This document shows, piece by piece, positions 1-7,840 of a stretch of 64,000 bases of DNA. The position numbers and the translations under genes are program-made. Origin of the DNA: CAZABP01 sp964483245 (GTDB lineage Bacteria > Planctomycetota > UBA1135 > UBA2386); the NCBI GenBank assembly GCA_964483245.1, contig CAZABP010000002.1:124001-188000 (forward strand). The letters run 5' to 3'. Position 1 is the stretch's first letter, and each line of letters opens with the position of its first letter. The notes below the pieces were generated by a model. The model worked only from the letters and a program-made list of their open reading frames with translations. It did not search any database and had not been told where the DNA came from.

Positions 1-32
1 CCTCGCCGCCTGGCACGCGCGCTGAGCTGCTC

Positions 33-944
33 TCACTCCTTGCTGCGCGCCCACACCAGCAGCGCGAGCGGCAGCGGCACCAACGACGTCAACAGCATGA
101 CGCCGGCCACCGTGCTGAGCCCGGTGCCGAGCACGTCGTGCGCGAGCCGCAGGTAGTCGTTGGTCAGCCCGAACGATCCGCTCTGCTCGTACCACTCCCG
201 CGTCGCCGCGTTGCGCAGCAGGCCGCCGCACAGCACGACGTTGCGCGCGCACAGATACCAACCGAGCATCGCGTACAGCGCGCGCTCGGCGACCTTCTCG
301 GTGAACCCTGGATGCAGCGCGCGCCAGAAGCAGATCGTCGCGAACGCCAGCTCCCCGAGATGGCCGCCGGCGAGGTGCAGCACTTCCTTCAGCCGCGTGA
401 ACGCGAACAGCGGATACAGCACCGTCGCGATTCCGAGTGCGACCAGCGCGACGCGGTGCCGGCGCAGCCACCAGGCGGTCGCGCCGACTCCGGCCCAGGC
501 GACCAACACGAGCAGCAGCACCTGGTCCTGATGCACCGACGCCGCGTGCCCGTCGATCCGGATCGCCGGATAGGCCGGCATCCCGAACGCCCACGCCACG
601 ACCGAATGCCCCATCTCGTGGACCAACGAAGCGAGGAACCATCCGATGTACTGCAGCAGTGGCGTCCAGGTCAGCACTGGTGCCAGCAGCGCGCCGAGAC
701 CGAGGAAGAAGATCGGCTCCGGCAGCCCGAGCGGCCCCTGCGGCGGTGGCTCCGGCTCCGCGCCACCCCACGGCTGTTCCACCGGATTCGGCGCGTGAAC
801 CCCCGTGCGTCCCATCCGCGTCGGCGCGCCGGCCACGCGCGCGGCGCGCTGCAGCAGCTCCCCGCACAGTCCGCAGACCATCGCTGCCGCCGGTTGTTCC
901 CGGCCACAGGTCGGGCAGGCACGGCTCTCGGTCGTCGTCGGCAT
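33..944 (-). CDS. Zinc-ribbon membrane protein with HExxH motif (M50-like)
   Basis: This 303-residue membrane protein begins with a zinc ribbon made of two CxxC pairs (C10, C13, C24, C27). A proline-rich linker follows to about residue 75, then several hydrophobic segments. HEMGH at residues 109-113 lies inside a hydrophobic stretch and fits the HExxH zinc site of membrane-embedded site-2-type proteases. The second conserved motif of that family, an NPxxDG-like segment in a later membrane helix, is not evident, so catalytic activity is uncertain. The ATG at 944 was chosen because the ribbon starts nine residues later, whereas a longer frame would add only arginine-rich low-complexity sequence. 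It is divergent from the DGPF/sigma pair. Membrane topology is clear; the protease assignment is inference. Confidence 0.7.
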   Translation of the reverse strand: MPTTTESRACPTCGREQPAAAMVCGLCGELLQRAARVAGAPTRMGRTGVHAPNPVEQPWGGAEPEPPPQGPLGLPEPIFFLGLGALLAPVLTWTPLLQYIGWFLASLVHEMGHSVVAWAFGMPAYPAIRIDGHAASVHQDQVLLLVLVAWAGVGATAWWLRRHRVALVALGIATVLYPLFAFTRLKEVLHLAGGHLGELAFATICFWRALHPGFTEKVAERALYAMLGWYLCARNVVLCGGLLRNAATREWYEQSGSFGLTNDYLRLAHDVLGTGLSTVAGVMLLTSLVPLPLALLVWARSKE

Positions 945-1004
945 CCGGGCGCGGGTTCCTCCGCGGTGTGGATCGGCCGGGCGCGCGAAGTTTCTGCAAC
1001 CGGC

Positions 1005-1030
1005 TGTCGAATCCTTCCGACCCCCGACGT
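1005..1030 (+). promoter_or_regulatory. Probable ECF42-type promoter upstream of the DGPF gene
   Basis: TGTCGA at 1005-1010 is followed after 14 bases by CGAC at 1025-1028, about 35 bases before the DGPF start codon. From memory, ECF42 sigma factors recognise a TGTCGA -35 element and a short CG-rich -10 element and control their own DGPF neighbours. The position fits autoregulation of the DGPF-sigma pair. No transcription start is known. Confidence 0.5.
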
Positions 1031-1063
1031 CTGCTCCCGGTCCAGAACCCCAAGAGACCAACG

Positions 1064-1435
1064 ATGCCGAAGTACATGTTGATCCTGCGCGGTGACATCA
1101 CGCAGGACTATTCCCAGTGGACGCCCGAGCAGATGCAGGGCGTGATCCAGAAGTACGCCGACTGGGCCGGGAAGATCGCGGCCCAGGGACGCCTGCACCT
1201 CGGGCGCAAGCTCACCGACGAAGGCGGCCGCGTGTTGAAGCCTGCGCAGGGCGGGAAGTCGTTCACCGTCAAGGACGGGCCGTACGTCGAGAGCAAGGAG
1301 GTCGTCGGCGGCGTCTACCTGATCAGCGCCGACAGCTACGACCAGGCCGTCGAGATGTGCAAGGGACACCCGAACTTCCTGTTCGGCTCGATCGAAGTCC
1401 GCGAGCTCGACTTCATGGGCCAGCCGGAGGAATGA
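1064..1435 (+). CDS. DGPF / YCII-related domain protein
   Basis: A 123-residue protein of the YCII-related (DGPF) fold. It opens with MPKYMLILRG and carries the signature KDGPYVESKEVVGG near residue 67, a variant of the family's DGPF motif. Members are small dimeric alpha/beta proteins of unclear chemistry, and they occur beside ECF42 sigma factors so often that the pairing is diagnostic. The stop codon lies 10 bases before the earliest plausible codon of the sigma gene, so the two are almost certainly cotranscribed, probably from the TGTCGA promoter just upstream. Length is normal and the frame is intact. The family assignment is secure. The biochemical role is not known for the family. Confidence 0.9.
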   Translation: MPKYMLILRGDITQDYSQWTPEQMQGVIQKYADWAGKIAAQGRLHLGRKLTDEGGRVLKPAQGGKSFTVKDGPYVESKEVVGGVYLISADSYDQAVEMCKGHPNFLFGSIEVRELDFMGQPEE

Positions 1436-1445
1436 GGGCCCGCCG

Positions 1446-2690
1446 CTGAGCGAATCCGGCGCGCTCGTCGACCATCTGTTCCGGCACGACTACGGCCGGC
1501 TCGTCGCGACGCTGACACGCGTGCTCGGGCCGGGCCGGCTGGAGCTGGCCGAGGATGCCGTGCAGGATGCGATGGTGCGCGCAATGCGCACCTGGCCGTT
1601 CCGCGGCATCCCGCGCGATCCGCTCGCGTGGCTCGCGCGCGTGGCACGCAACGCCGCCGTCGACAAACTCCGCCACGAGCGCGCCGGTCATCGCCTGCTC
1701 GACGAACTGGCGGCGGCGCACGATCCGGTGGCCGGCCCGGCGCCGGCCGACGACAGCCTGCGGCTGTTCTTCCTGTGCTGCCATCCGGCACTCGGGCACG
1801 AGGCGGCGGTCACGCTGACGCTGAAGACCCTCGGCGGCCTCGGCGTCCCGGAGATCGCGCATGCGCTGCTGCTCAAGCAGAGCACCGTCCATCAGCGGCT
1901 CGTCCGCGCGAAGGAGCGCTTGCGCGGGGTCACGTTCGAGCTGCCGGAATCGGCGGCGCTCGAGCCACGCCTCGCCGCCGTGTTGGACGTGCTGTACCTG
2001 ATCTTCAACGAAGGGTGGTCCGCGCACGCCGGGGACGAGCTCGTGCGGCTCGAACTGGTGCAGGAGGCGATCCGGCTCGCGCGGATGCTGTTGCAGGATC
2101 CGCGCACCGCGCGGCCAGCCGTGCACGCGCTGCTCGGCTTGATGCTGCTGCTGGTGGCGCGGTTGCCGGCGCGCGTCGACGGGGAAGGGGAGCTGCTGAC
2201 GCTCGCGCGGCAGGACCGCGCGCTGTGGGACCGCACGCTGCTCGCGCGCGGGATGCATCACTTCGAGCGGTCGATCGCCGGTGACGAGTTGACGCCATTC
2301 CACGTCGAAGCGTCGATCGCGAGTCTGCACGCGCTCGCGCCGGACTATGCCGCGACCGACTGGCCCGCGATCCTGCAGCGCTACGACACGCTGGTTGCGC
2401 TGACCGGATCCCCGGTCGCGCGTCTCAACCGCGCCATCGCGGTCGCGAAGGTGCACGGGCCGGGCGCCGCGCTGCAGGAGATCGAGTGCCTCGAGCCGGA
2501 GCCGGCGCTCGCGGCGTACCACCTGCTGCCGTCGGTGCGCGGGATGCTGCTGTGGACGCTCGGCCGGCACGCAGATGCCGCGGCCGCGTTCCGTGCCGCG
2601 CTGCCGCTGGCGGTGACGACGGCCGAGCGTGCGCTGCTGGAGCGGCGGATCGCCGCGAGCGCACGCGGGTCACCGGCCGAGGAGTTCTGA
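1446..2690 (+). CDS. ECF42-type RNA polymerase sigma factor with C-terminal helical extension
   Basis: Sigma region 2 is visible from about 1470 (HLFRHDYGRLVATLTR, then AEDAVQDAMVRA and DPLAWLARVARNAAVDKLR). Region 4 is the HTH segment LGVPEIAHALLLKQSTVHQR. About 200 further residues form a TPR-like helical extension, the hallmark of ECF42. The conserved N-terminus begins upstream of the first standard in-frame start (GTG at 1521), which lies in the middle of region 2.1 and would remove the first helix. The only candidate that keeps the whole domain is CTG at 1446, since no ATG, GTG or TTG occurs in frame. An ATG at 1432, overlapping the DGPF stop, is in another frame and ends after five codons. 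Either CTG is used or the sequence has a small indel. Family certain, start uncertain. Confidence 0.85.
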   Translation: MSESGALVDHLFRHDYGRLVATLTRVLGPGRLELAEDAVQDAMVRAMRTWPFRGIPRDPLAWLARVARNAAVDKLRHERAGHRLLDELAAAHDPVAGPAPADDSLRLFFLCCHPALGHEAAVTLTLKTLGGLGVPEIAHALLLKQSTVHQRLVRAKERLRGVTFELPESAALEPRLAAVLDVLYLIFNEGWSAHAGDELVRLELVQEAIRLARMLLQDPRTARPAVHALLGLMLLLVARLPARVDGEGELLTLARQDRALWDRTLLARGMHHFERSIAGDELTPFHVEASIASLHALAPDYAATDWPAILQRYDTLVALTGSPVARLNRAIAVAKVHGPGAALQEIECLEPEPALAAYHLLPSVRGMLLWTLGRHADAAAAFRAALPLAVTTAERALLERRIAASARGSPAEEF

Positions 2691-2697
2691 ACCGGTC

Positions 2698-2919
2698 TCA
2701 GTCCGCGCGGCACGGCGGCCGGTTCTCACCGCAGCGGCCGCAGAACGGATCCGGCACCGGATCCGCGCGGACGCCCGACCGGACCGCGAACTTCGGCAGT
2801 TGCTTCTCGGCGGCGCCGCCGCAGTCGGGGCAGCGCACGCCGTCGCTCGGCGCGTCGAACCCGAGGAGGTCTTCGAACGCGCGCCCGCAATCCACACAGA
2901 CGAATGCGATCAATGGCAT
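2698..2919 (-). CDS. FmdB-family zinc-ribbon protein
   Basis: A 73-residue protein that opens MPLIAFVCVDCGRAFE and has CxxC pairs at C8/C11 and C30/C33, matching the FmdB (CxxC_CXXC_SSSS) putative regulatory family, whose members usually start MPxYxFxCxxCg. A third cysteine pair near the C-terminus (FCGRCG) is unusual. The family's biochemical role is not established. The gene is convergent with the sigma factor, leaving 7 bases between stop codons. Upstream on the same strand lie two strong hairpins and then a secreted-protein gene, so it may be a separate transcription unit. Confidence 0.8.
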   Translation of the reverse strand: MPLIAFVCVDCGRAFEDLLGFDAPSDGVRCPDCGGAAEKQLPKFAVRSGVRADPVPDPFCGRCGENRPPCRAD

Positions 2920-2933
2920 CGGCGGCGGAGGAT

Positions 2934-2982
2934 CGCGGGCTGCGCCCGCGGCAGCAAGGCCCCGCGCCGCCGGGCGCGGGGC
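2934..2982 (-). terminator. Two GC-rich hairpins after the secreted-protein gene
   Basis: The first hairpin (2959-2982) has a perfect 10-bp stem, GCCCCGCGCC pairing with GGCGCGGGGC around a 4-base loop. The second (2934-2950) has a 7-bp stem, CGCGGGC with GCCCGCG. They lie between the stop of the secreted-protein gene and the FmdB start. There is no clear U-tract, so this may be a structural 3'-end rather than a classical intrinsic terminator. Confidence 0.45.
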
Positions 2983-2989
2983 AAGAGCC

Positions 2990-4042
2990 TCAGTGCGTGA
3001 CCCGCGTGATCAGGCCGTTGCCGCCCCACAACGTGTCGGTCGATCCGGTGGCGGCGACGTCCGAGGCCACGTCGAAGATCCGATAGACCGGCGCCGGCGA
3101 CGCCGTGTTCATCGGCGGGACCGGGAACGAACGCCCGTTGCTCATCGACAGCGGGAGGCCACTCTGGCTCGCGTCGAGCGCTACCAGTTGCGCGTACAGC
3201 GGCACACGGACCCAGCTCGCATCGTGCGTGACGACCGCGACCGGCCCCGGCGACCAGGCGCCGGTTGCCGTCGTGACGCCACTGAACGTCCACAGCGGCA
3301 TGACGAACAGCGTCTCGCACAGTCCCGGCACGGTCAGGTTCGGGTTCACGGTGCCGGTGAGCAGCGCGATCGCCGCGGTCGGTGGCCCGTACCAGCAGCT
3401 CGGGATCAACCGCAGCGAGTTGTCGTGCGTCGCGGTCGACAGGGCGCCAGTCAATCGGTGGTTGCTGTTCTGCCCGCCCGCGATGCATCCGGAGCCGAGC
3501 CCCGTGCCGGACGTCGGGACGGAGTCACTCGCGGTGTCGGCGTAGTAGGGCACACTGCTCGTGCTGGCATGGATCTGGAGTTCCCACAGGAAGTCCTTCT
3601 GGCCGGCGTGCGGATATGGCGTCGCGAACGGGAAGTGCACGGTCCACGGCTCCGGCGTGCCCTGCGACGTACTCCAGCTCGGCAGGTTGACGGTGCCGCG
3701 CGGCATCGCCGTGACCGGGGTGCCGTCGTAGTTGGCGCTGAACGTCGTGGAGGGCAGCCCGAAGTTCGTGTTGCTGACCAGCAGCGTGCAGGTCAGCGTG
3801 CGCGCTGTGCCCGTCGAGCTACTGGTGTAGCCGCCCTTGCGCAGCGAGAGCGCTGTCATGATGCGCGGGGTGCCCTTCAGATCGCCGTGCAGTTGCTGGT
3901 AGCGACCGGTCTGGAAGTACAGCGGGTACGTGTTGGACCCCGTGCCCACCTTCGTCGCGTTGGCGGCCGGCGTGACCGTGTAGCTCTGGGCCGCGGGGGA
4001 AGCTGCCAGTGCGAGGCCGGCCAGCAACAGGAAGAAGCGCAT
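2990..4042 (-). CDS. Secreted beta-rich protein of unknown function
   Basis: A 350-residue exported protein. Residues 1-19 form a Sec signal peptide ending ASPAA before Gln (MRFFLLLAGLALAASPAAQ). The mature part is rich in Ser, Thr, Gly and aromatic residues with few charges, as in beta-sandwich surface proteins. Scattered Cys residues could form disulfides. The ATG at 4042 is preceded by GGGAG at good spacing, which supports this start over a longer upstream reading. It lies 97 bases downstream of the kinase gene on the same strand and could be cotranscribed with it, though no functional link is visible. I do not recognise a domain; the style resembles clade-specific planctomycetal secreted proteins. 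Confidence 0.75.
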   Translation of the reverse strand: MRFFLLLAGLALAASPAAQSYTVTPAANATKVGTGSNTYPLYFQTGRYQQLHGDLKGTPRIMTALSLRKGGYTSSSTGTARTLTCTLLVSNTNFGLPSTTFSANYDGTPVTAMPRGTVNLPSWSTSQGTPEPWTVHFPFATPYPHAGQKDFLWELQIHASTSSVPYYADTASDSVPTSGTGLGSGCIAGGQNSNHRLTGALSTATHDNSLRLIPSCWYGPPTAAIALLTGTVNPNLTVPGLCETLFVMPLWTFSGVTTATGAWSPGPVAVVTHDASWVRVPLYAQLVALDASQSGLPLSMSNGRSFPVPPMNTASPAPVYRIFDVASDVAATGSTDTLWGGNGLITRVTH

Positions 4043-4139
4043 GGAAGTTTCTCCCGTGAGGGGGCTTCGAGAACTGCGCCAGGATGCCTCGATCCGGCGC
4101 GACTGTCGAGGGTCATGATCCGCCCGCGCGCCTCGCAGC

Positions 4140-7100
4140 TCAGCGTGCGCGCAAGCGGAACCCGTACGTGAACCACGTCGCATCCGCGGCGGAGCCGATC
4201 CACGCCGACGTCAGGAACTGCGTCGGCTCCGCCATCGCCCACGAGCCGCCGCCGAGCGGGCGCTGCTTCTGTTCCTCCCAGAACCAACCGTCGAGCCATT
4301 CGAACGCGCTGCCGGAGAGATCGAAGATCCCTTGCGGCGATTCGTCGATCGGGAACGTCTGCACCGGCACCAGCCACGGCCGCTGCGTTGCGAAGCAGCT
4401 CGACAGCCAGCGCGCACGGAACCGGTTGCCGAACGTCCAGCTGCCGGGCGAAGCGATCGCGTATTGGAACTCGTTGTACTGCGGCAGATCGAACTGCAGC
4501 CTGCTGCCTCGCGCCGCCATGCGCGCCGTGAACCAGCGCGCGTACGCCTTCGCGTCGTGCCATGAGATGCCGACCGCCGGGAGCTGCGCGCTCCAGTCGT
4601 CCGGCAGCTGATAGCGTCCGTCCGGGCCGCGCAGCCAATGCGGGCGGCGACCTTCCTCGAGCGTGCGCCGCGGCATCCGGATCGGCACCGGGGACGCGTC
4701 GATCTCGGCCAGCGTCGCCGGATCGTTCAGGAACTCGAGGTACTCCGCGGACGTGACTTCACGGTCGAGCAACCAGAACGGCGAGCAGGCGATGGCATGC
4801 ACCGGCACGAACTCCGGCGGCGCAGCGTCGGCGCGGAGCAGCTCGATCGCCGGCACGTTGGCGCCGAGACTGCCGGTGTCGATCAGCAGGCGCGCCGGGC
4901 GATGCTCCGGGGCGCGCACGAGCACGACGTACGAACCCGGCTCGAGGTTCTCGAGCGTCCGCGGCGTGACACCGAAATCGCTCGCCGGCGAGCAGACCAG
5001 CGGTGCCGCGGTCGTGCGGACCAGCAGCCCGGCCGGCAGCGTCAGGTGGCGGCGGAGGCCGTCCTGCCAGACCTCGGCAGAGAATCCGCCGAGCTCGGCC
5101 AGGTGGCGCGGCTCGGCGAGGCGGATGCCGAGCTCGCGCAGGCTGCGGCCGGTCAGCTCGAGCTCCTCCGCGCCGCGACGGAAGCGGAAGCGCCGCAGCT
5201 TCGGTGCGTCATCCGTCTCGATCTGCTTGCGCAGCGCCACGACATCGTCGAGGCGCGCGATCTCCTGCGCGTCGGCGGCCACGAAGCGGTCCCCCGGCTG
5301 CAGCGGCGGCGGTGCCTCGCGCACGAGCAGGGTGTCTTCGATCGGCGCACCGGCGAGCGACAGGATCAGATCCCCTTCGCGCAGGTCGCCGCTGCCGCGT
5401 AACACGCGGAGCGCCCAGGCCCCGGGCGGTGGTGCGCCCGGCGGTGCGGCACGCGGCGGCACGCCGACGAAGCGCGGCTCCCCGCCCGGCACCAGCTCGC
5501 TGAGGTCGCGCCAGCGGAACAGATCGACGCGCGCGCCGGGCGGGACGCTGGTCAGCAGGATGCTGCGCGGCGCGCGCGGCGGCCGCTGCGGCAGCGTGCG
5601 CTCGAGCAGCCGGCGGTACAGGCTCGCGGTCGCTTCGGCGCGCGCGCGCATGCTGGCGTCGATCGTCTCGGCGCGCACCTGCTCCGCTTCGGCGAGCAGC
5701 TCTTCGTACAGGCGCGCTTCGATCGCGGTGAGCCCATCGAGCGTCGGATCGAGCCGGCGTGCACGTTCGAGCAGATCGAGCACGGAGTGGTGGATCCGGT
5801 CGCGGTTGCGGCGCAGCTCGGCGGCGCGCTCCTCGATCCGATCGAGCTCGCGGTAGTCGGCGGTCGCAAGCGGACGCGAGGTCATCTCCGACATCAGCCG
5901 CGCGATCCGCACATCGTGCGTCGCGAGCTCGCGCCGCAGCTGCTGCAGGTCGTCGACGAGCCGGCTGGCGTCGCGCGCCGCGTCGTGGGCTTCGGCGAGC
6001 TGCACGCGGTGCTGTTGCGCGTCACGCAGCCAGAGCGCCGCCGGGACCGTCAGTGCCAGCATCACGGTGGCGGCGAGCAGCACCGTGGCGACGCGGTGCC
6101 GGCGCATCCAGGCCCGTGCACGGCGCACGACGCCGGGTGGGCGGGCACGGATGGGGCGATACTCGAGCACGGCCGTCAGGTCGGCCGCGAGCTCGGCCGC
6201 GCTCGCATAGCGGTCTTCCGGCTGGCGCTGGATGGCCTTGTGCAGGACGGTCGCGAGGTCCTGCGACACGCGCGGATTGGTGCGGCGCAGCGGCGGCGCT
6301 TCGCTGCCGAGGATGCGCAGGAAGACCTGCTCGGTCGTCCGGCCGGCGAACGGCGGTGCGCCGGCGAGGGCTTCGTACAACGTGACGCCGAGCGAGTAGA
6401 CGTCGGTGCGGGCACTGATCGCCGTGCTGTCGCCGCGCACCTGTTCCGGCGCGGCATAGAACGGCGAGCCCTGGAAGCCGACCGTGCGCGCGAGCGTCGT
6501 GACATCGGCGGCGCGCGCGAGGCCGAAATCGAGCAGCTTGGCGCGTCCGTCGGGCGTGATCCGGATGTTGGACGGCTTGACGTCGCGGTGCACGATCCCG
6601 GCGCGATGCGCGGCGTCGAGCGCGAGGGCGATGTCGCGGCCCCACGAGATCACCTGCGCGACCTGGAGCTTGAGTCCTCGGTGTGCCTGGCTGCGCAGCA
6701 GCTCATCCAGGCCTTGGCCGGGGACGTACTCCATCGCGATCCAGGCGAGTCCGTCGGCGATGCCCGCCTCGTGGATCCCGACGATGTTGGGATGCTGCAG
6801 CGCGGCGACCGCGATCGCTTCGCGCTGCAGGCGGCGCGCGGCGTCCTGCGACCCGAGCAGGGCCGGGGTGACGAGCTTGACGGCGACCTGGCGGCCGAGT
6901 GATTCCTGTTCGGCGAGCCAGACCATCCCCATGCCGCCCTCGCCGATCGGCCGCAGCAGCCGGAAGCTGCCGACGCGCTCGATCGGAGGATGGCCTGGGC
7001 TCGCGGGGTCGCGCGGCAGGAGTCCGAGCTCGCCGAGCAGCGCGAGTCGCATCCGCAACGCATCGGCGAGCTCGGGATGCGTCGCGCACAGGCGTTCGAC

Positions 7101-7190
7101 GCAATCCGGCTCGCTGTCGATGCGGGTCAGGCAGTCGACCAGCAGTTGTTCGAGCCGTTCGTCACGGTCGCTGCCGCCGGCCGAGGACAT
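4140..7190 (-). CDS. Ser/Thr protein kinase with transmembrane segment and C-terminal SUMF1 (FGE-sulfatase) domain
   Basis: A 1016-residue PknB-type receptor-like kinase. The kinase domain (about 75-345) has the glycine loop GEGGMG at 83-88, the VAVK lysine K105, HRDVKPSN at 201-208, DFG at 221-223 and APEQ at 247-250, so it should be active. One membrane helix (about 368-388) precedes a coiled-coil-rich segment and an extracytoplasmic PDZ-like region. The C-terminal 200 residues are a formylglycine-generating-enzyme-like (SUMF1) domain, seen as PFWLLDREVTSAEYLEFL and the terminal GFRLRAR. Such domains in planctomycetal kinases are thought to bind ligands rather than modify sulfatases. The start at 7190 excludes arginine-rich residues encoded across the divergent sigma gene. 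The divergent ECF sigma factor begins 31 bases away, suggesting a sensor kinase-sigma module. Confidence 0.92.
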   Translation of the reverse strand: MSSAGGSDRDERLEQLLVDCLTRIDSEPDCVERLCATHPELADALRMRLALLGELGLLPRDPASPGHPPIERVGSFRLLRPIGEGGMGMVWLAEQESLGRQVAVKLVTPALLGSQDAARRLQREAIAVAALQHPNIVGIHEAGIADGLAWIAMEYVPGQGLDELLRSQAHRGLKLQVAQVISWGRDIALALDAAHRAGIVHRDVKPSNIRITPDGRAKLLDFGLARAADVTTLARTVGFQGSPFYAAPEQVRGDSTAISARTDVYSLGVTLYEALAGAPPFAGRTTEQVFLRILGSEAPPLRRTNPRVSQDLATVLHKAIQRQPEDRYASAAELAADLTAVLEYRPIRARPPGVVRRARAWMRRHRVATVLLAATVMLALTVPAALWLRDAQQHRVQLAEAHDAARDASRLVDDLQQLRRELATHDVRIARLMSEMTSRPLATADYRELDRIEERAAELRRNRDRIHHSVLDLLERARRLDPTLDGLTAIEARLYEELLAEAEQVRAETIDASMRARAEATASLYRRLLERTLPQRPPRAPRSILLTSVPPGARVDLFRWRDLSELVPGGEPRFVGVPPRAAPPGAPPPGAWALRVLRGSGDLREGDLILSLAGAPIEDTLLVREAPPPLQPGDRFVAADAQEIARLDDVVALRKQIETDDAPKLRRFRFRRGAEELELTGRSLRELGIRLAEPRHLAELGGFSAEVWQDGLRRHLTLPAGLLVRTTAAPLVCSPASDFGVTPRTLENLEPGSYVVLVRAPEHRPARLLIDTGSLGANVPAIELLRADAAPPEFVPVHAIACSPFWLLDREVTSAEYLEFLNDPATLAEIDASPVPIRMPRRTLEEGRRPHWLRGPDGRYQLPDDWSAQLPAVGISWHDAKAYARWFTARMAARGSRLQFDLPQYNEFQYAIASPGSWTFGNRFRARWLSSCFATQRPWLVPVQTFPIDESPQGIFDLSGSAFEWLDGWFWEEQKQRPLGGGSWAMAEPTQFLTSAWIGSAADATWFTYGFRLRAR

Positions 7191-7191
7191 C

Positions 7192-7217
7192 GGGCGGCGA
7201 TGGTAGCATCCGCGCCC
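7192..7217. promoter_or_regulatory. Inverted repeat between divergent kinase and sigma starts
   Basis: Arms GGGCGGCGAT (7192-7201) and ATCCGCGCCC (7208-7217) pair with two mismatches around a 6-base spacer. The element fills the 31 bases that separate the two divergent start codons. It could be a shared operator. The space is so short that at least one promoter must lie inside a coding region or yield a nearly leaderless message. This is inference from symmetry and position only. Confidence 0.35.
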
Positions 7218-7221
7218 GACG

Positions 7222-7797
7222 ATGGCCGAGTTCGCGCAGGTGATGGCAGCCGCACGCGCCGGAGATCGGGCGGCGCTGGACGAGCTCGTGCGGCGGTTCC
7301 TGCCGCGGATCCGCGCGTATGTGCGCCTTCGCAGCGGGCCGTTGCTGCGCCTGCGCGAGTCGCACAGCGATCTGGTGCAGACCGTCTGCCGGCAGCTCGT
7401 CGCTGACCTGGAGGATTTCCGCGGTGAGGACGAGCGTGCGTTCCAGGCGTGGCTGTCCCAGCTCGCGCTGCACAAGCTGACCGAGCGCGCGCGCTACCAC
7501 GCAGCCGAGCGGCGTGATCCGGCGCGCGAGATCGAGCTCGCCGACGCCGATGCGCTGCTCGCCAGCTATGCGACGCTCGGTTCACCGAGTCGGGATGCCG
7601 TCGCGCGCGAGCAGGTGGCGCGGATCGAGCGGGCGTTCGACGCGTTGTCGGACGACCATCGCGAAGTGATCACGCTCGCCTGCCTGCTCGAGCTGCAGCA
7701 CCGCGACATCGCCGAGCGGCTCGGCCGCAGCGAGGAGGCGGTGCGCCAACTGCTCGCCCGCGCGCGCGCCCGCCTCGCGATGCTGCTGGCGGAGTGA
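7222..7797 (+). CDS. ECF-type RNA polymerase sigma factor paired with the divergent kinase
   Basis: A 191-residue sigma factor. Region 2 spans about residues 15-90 (ALDELVRRFLPRIRAYVRLR, then SHSDLVQTVCRQLVADLEDF), and region 4 about 135-188 (AFDALSDDHREVITLACLLE, then the helix-turn-helix IAERLGRSEEAVRQLLARAR). There is no extra domain and no anti-sigma gene nearby. Its companion is the divergent Ser/Thr kinase, an arrangement typical of planctomycetal ECF groups in which phosphorylation by the kinase is proposed to set sigma activity. The gene is convergent with a second kinase, and a palindromic hairpin separates their ends. Targets are unknown. Confidence 0.9.
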   Translation: MAEFAQVMAAARAGDRAALDELVRRFLPRIRAYVRLRSGPLLRLRESHSDLVQTVCRQLVADLEDFRGEDERAFQAWLSQLALHKLTERARYHAAERRDPAREIELADADALLASYATLGSPSRDAVAREQVARIERAFDALSDDHREVITLACLLELQHRDIAERLGRSEEAVRQLLARARARLAMLLAE

Positions 7798-7815
7798 GCC
7801 TGACAGAATGGCGCG

Positions 7816-7840
7816 ACTCTTGGGGTCAGACCCCGAGAGT
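7816..7840. terminator. Palindromic hairpin with GGGGTCAGACCCC core between convergent genes
   Basis: ACTCTTGGGGTC and GACCCCGAGAGT form 12-base arms around one central A, with a single T-G wobble. The stop codon and last codons of the kinase gene (stop at 7826-7828) lie inside the palindrome, and the opposing sigma gene ends 18 bases away, so it could end transcription from both sides. The core matches the unit of the tandem array at 15401-15783 (GGGGTCTGACCCC on one strand is GGGGTCAGACCCC on the other), so it may be a single copy of a dispersed REP-like element. Confidence 0.55.

Noticed and set aside
2990..4042. Candidate mobile element or phage gene
   Set aside because: No transposase, integrase or attachment-like repeats flank any gene in the window, so no mobile element is called.
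2486..4171. Long + strand open frame of 561 codons opposite the secreted protein
   Set aside because: It is Arg/Ala/Gly-rich with no domain. The frame is a GC-rich shadow of genes on the other strand.
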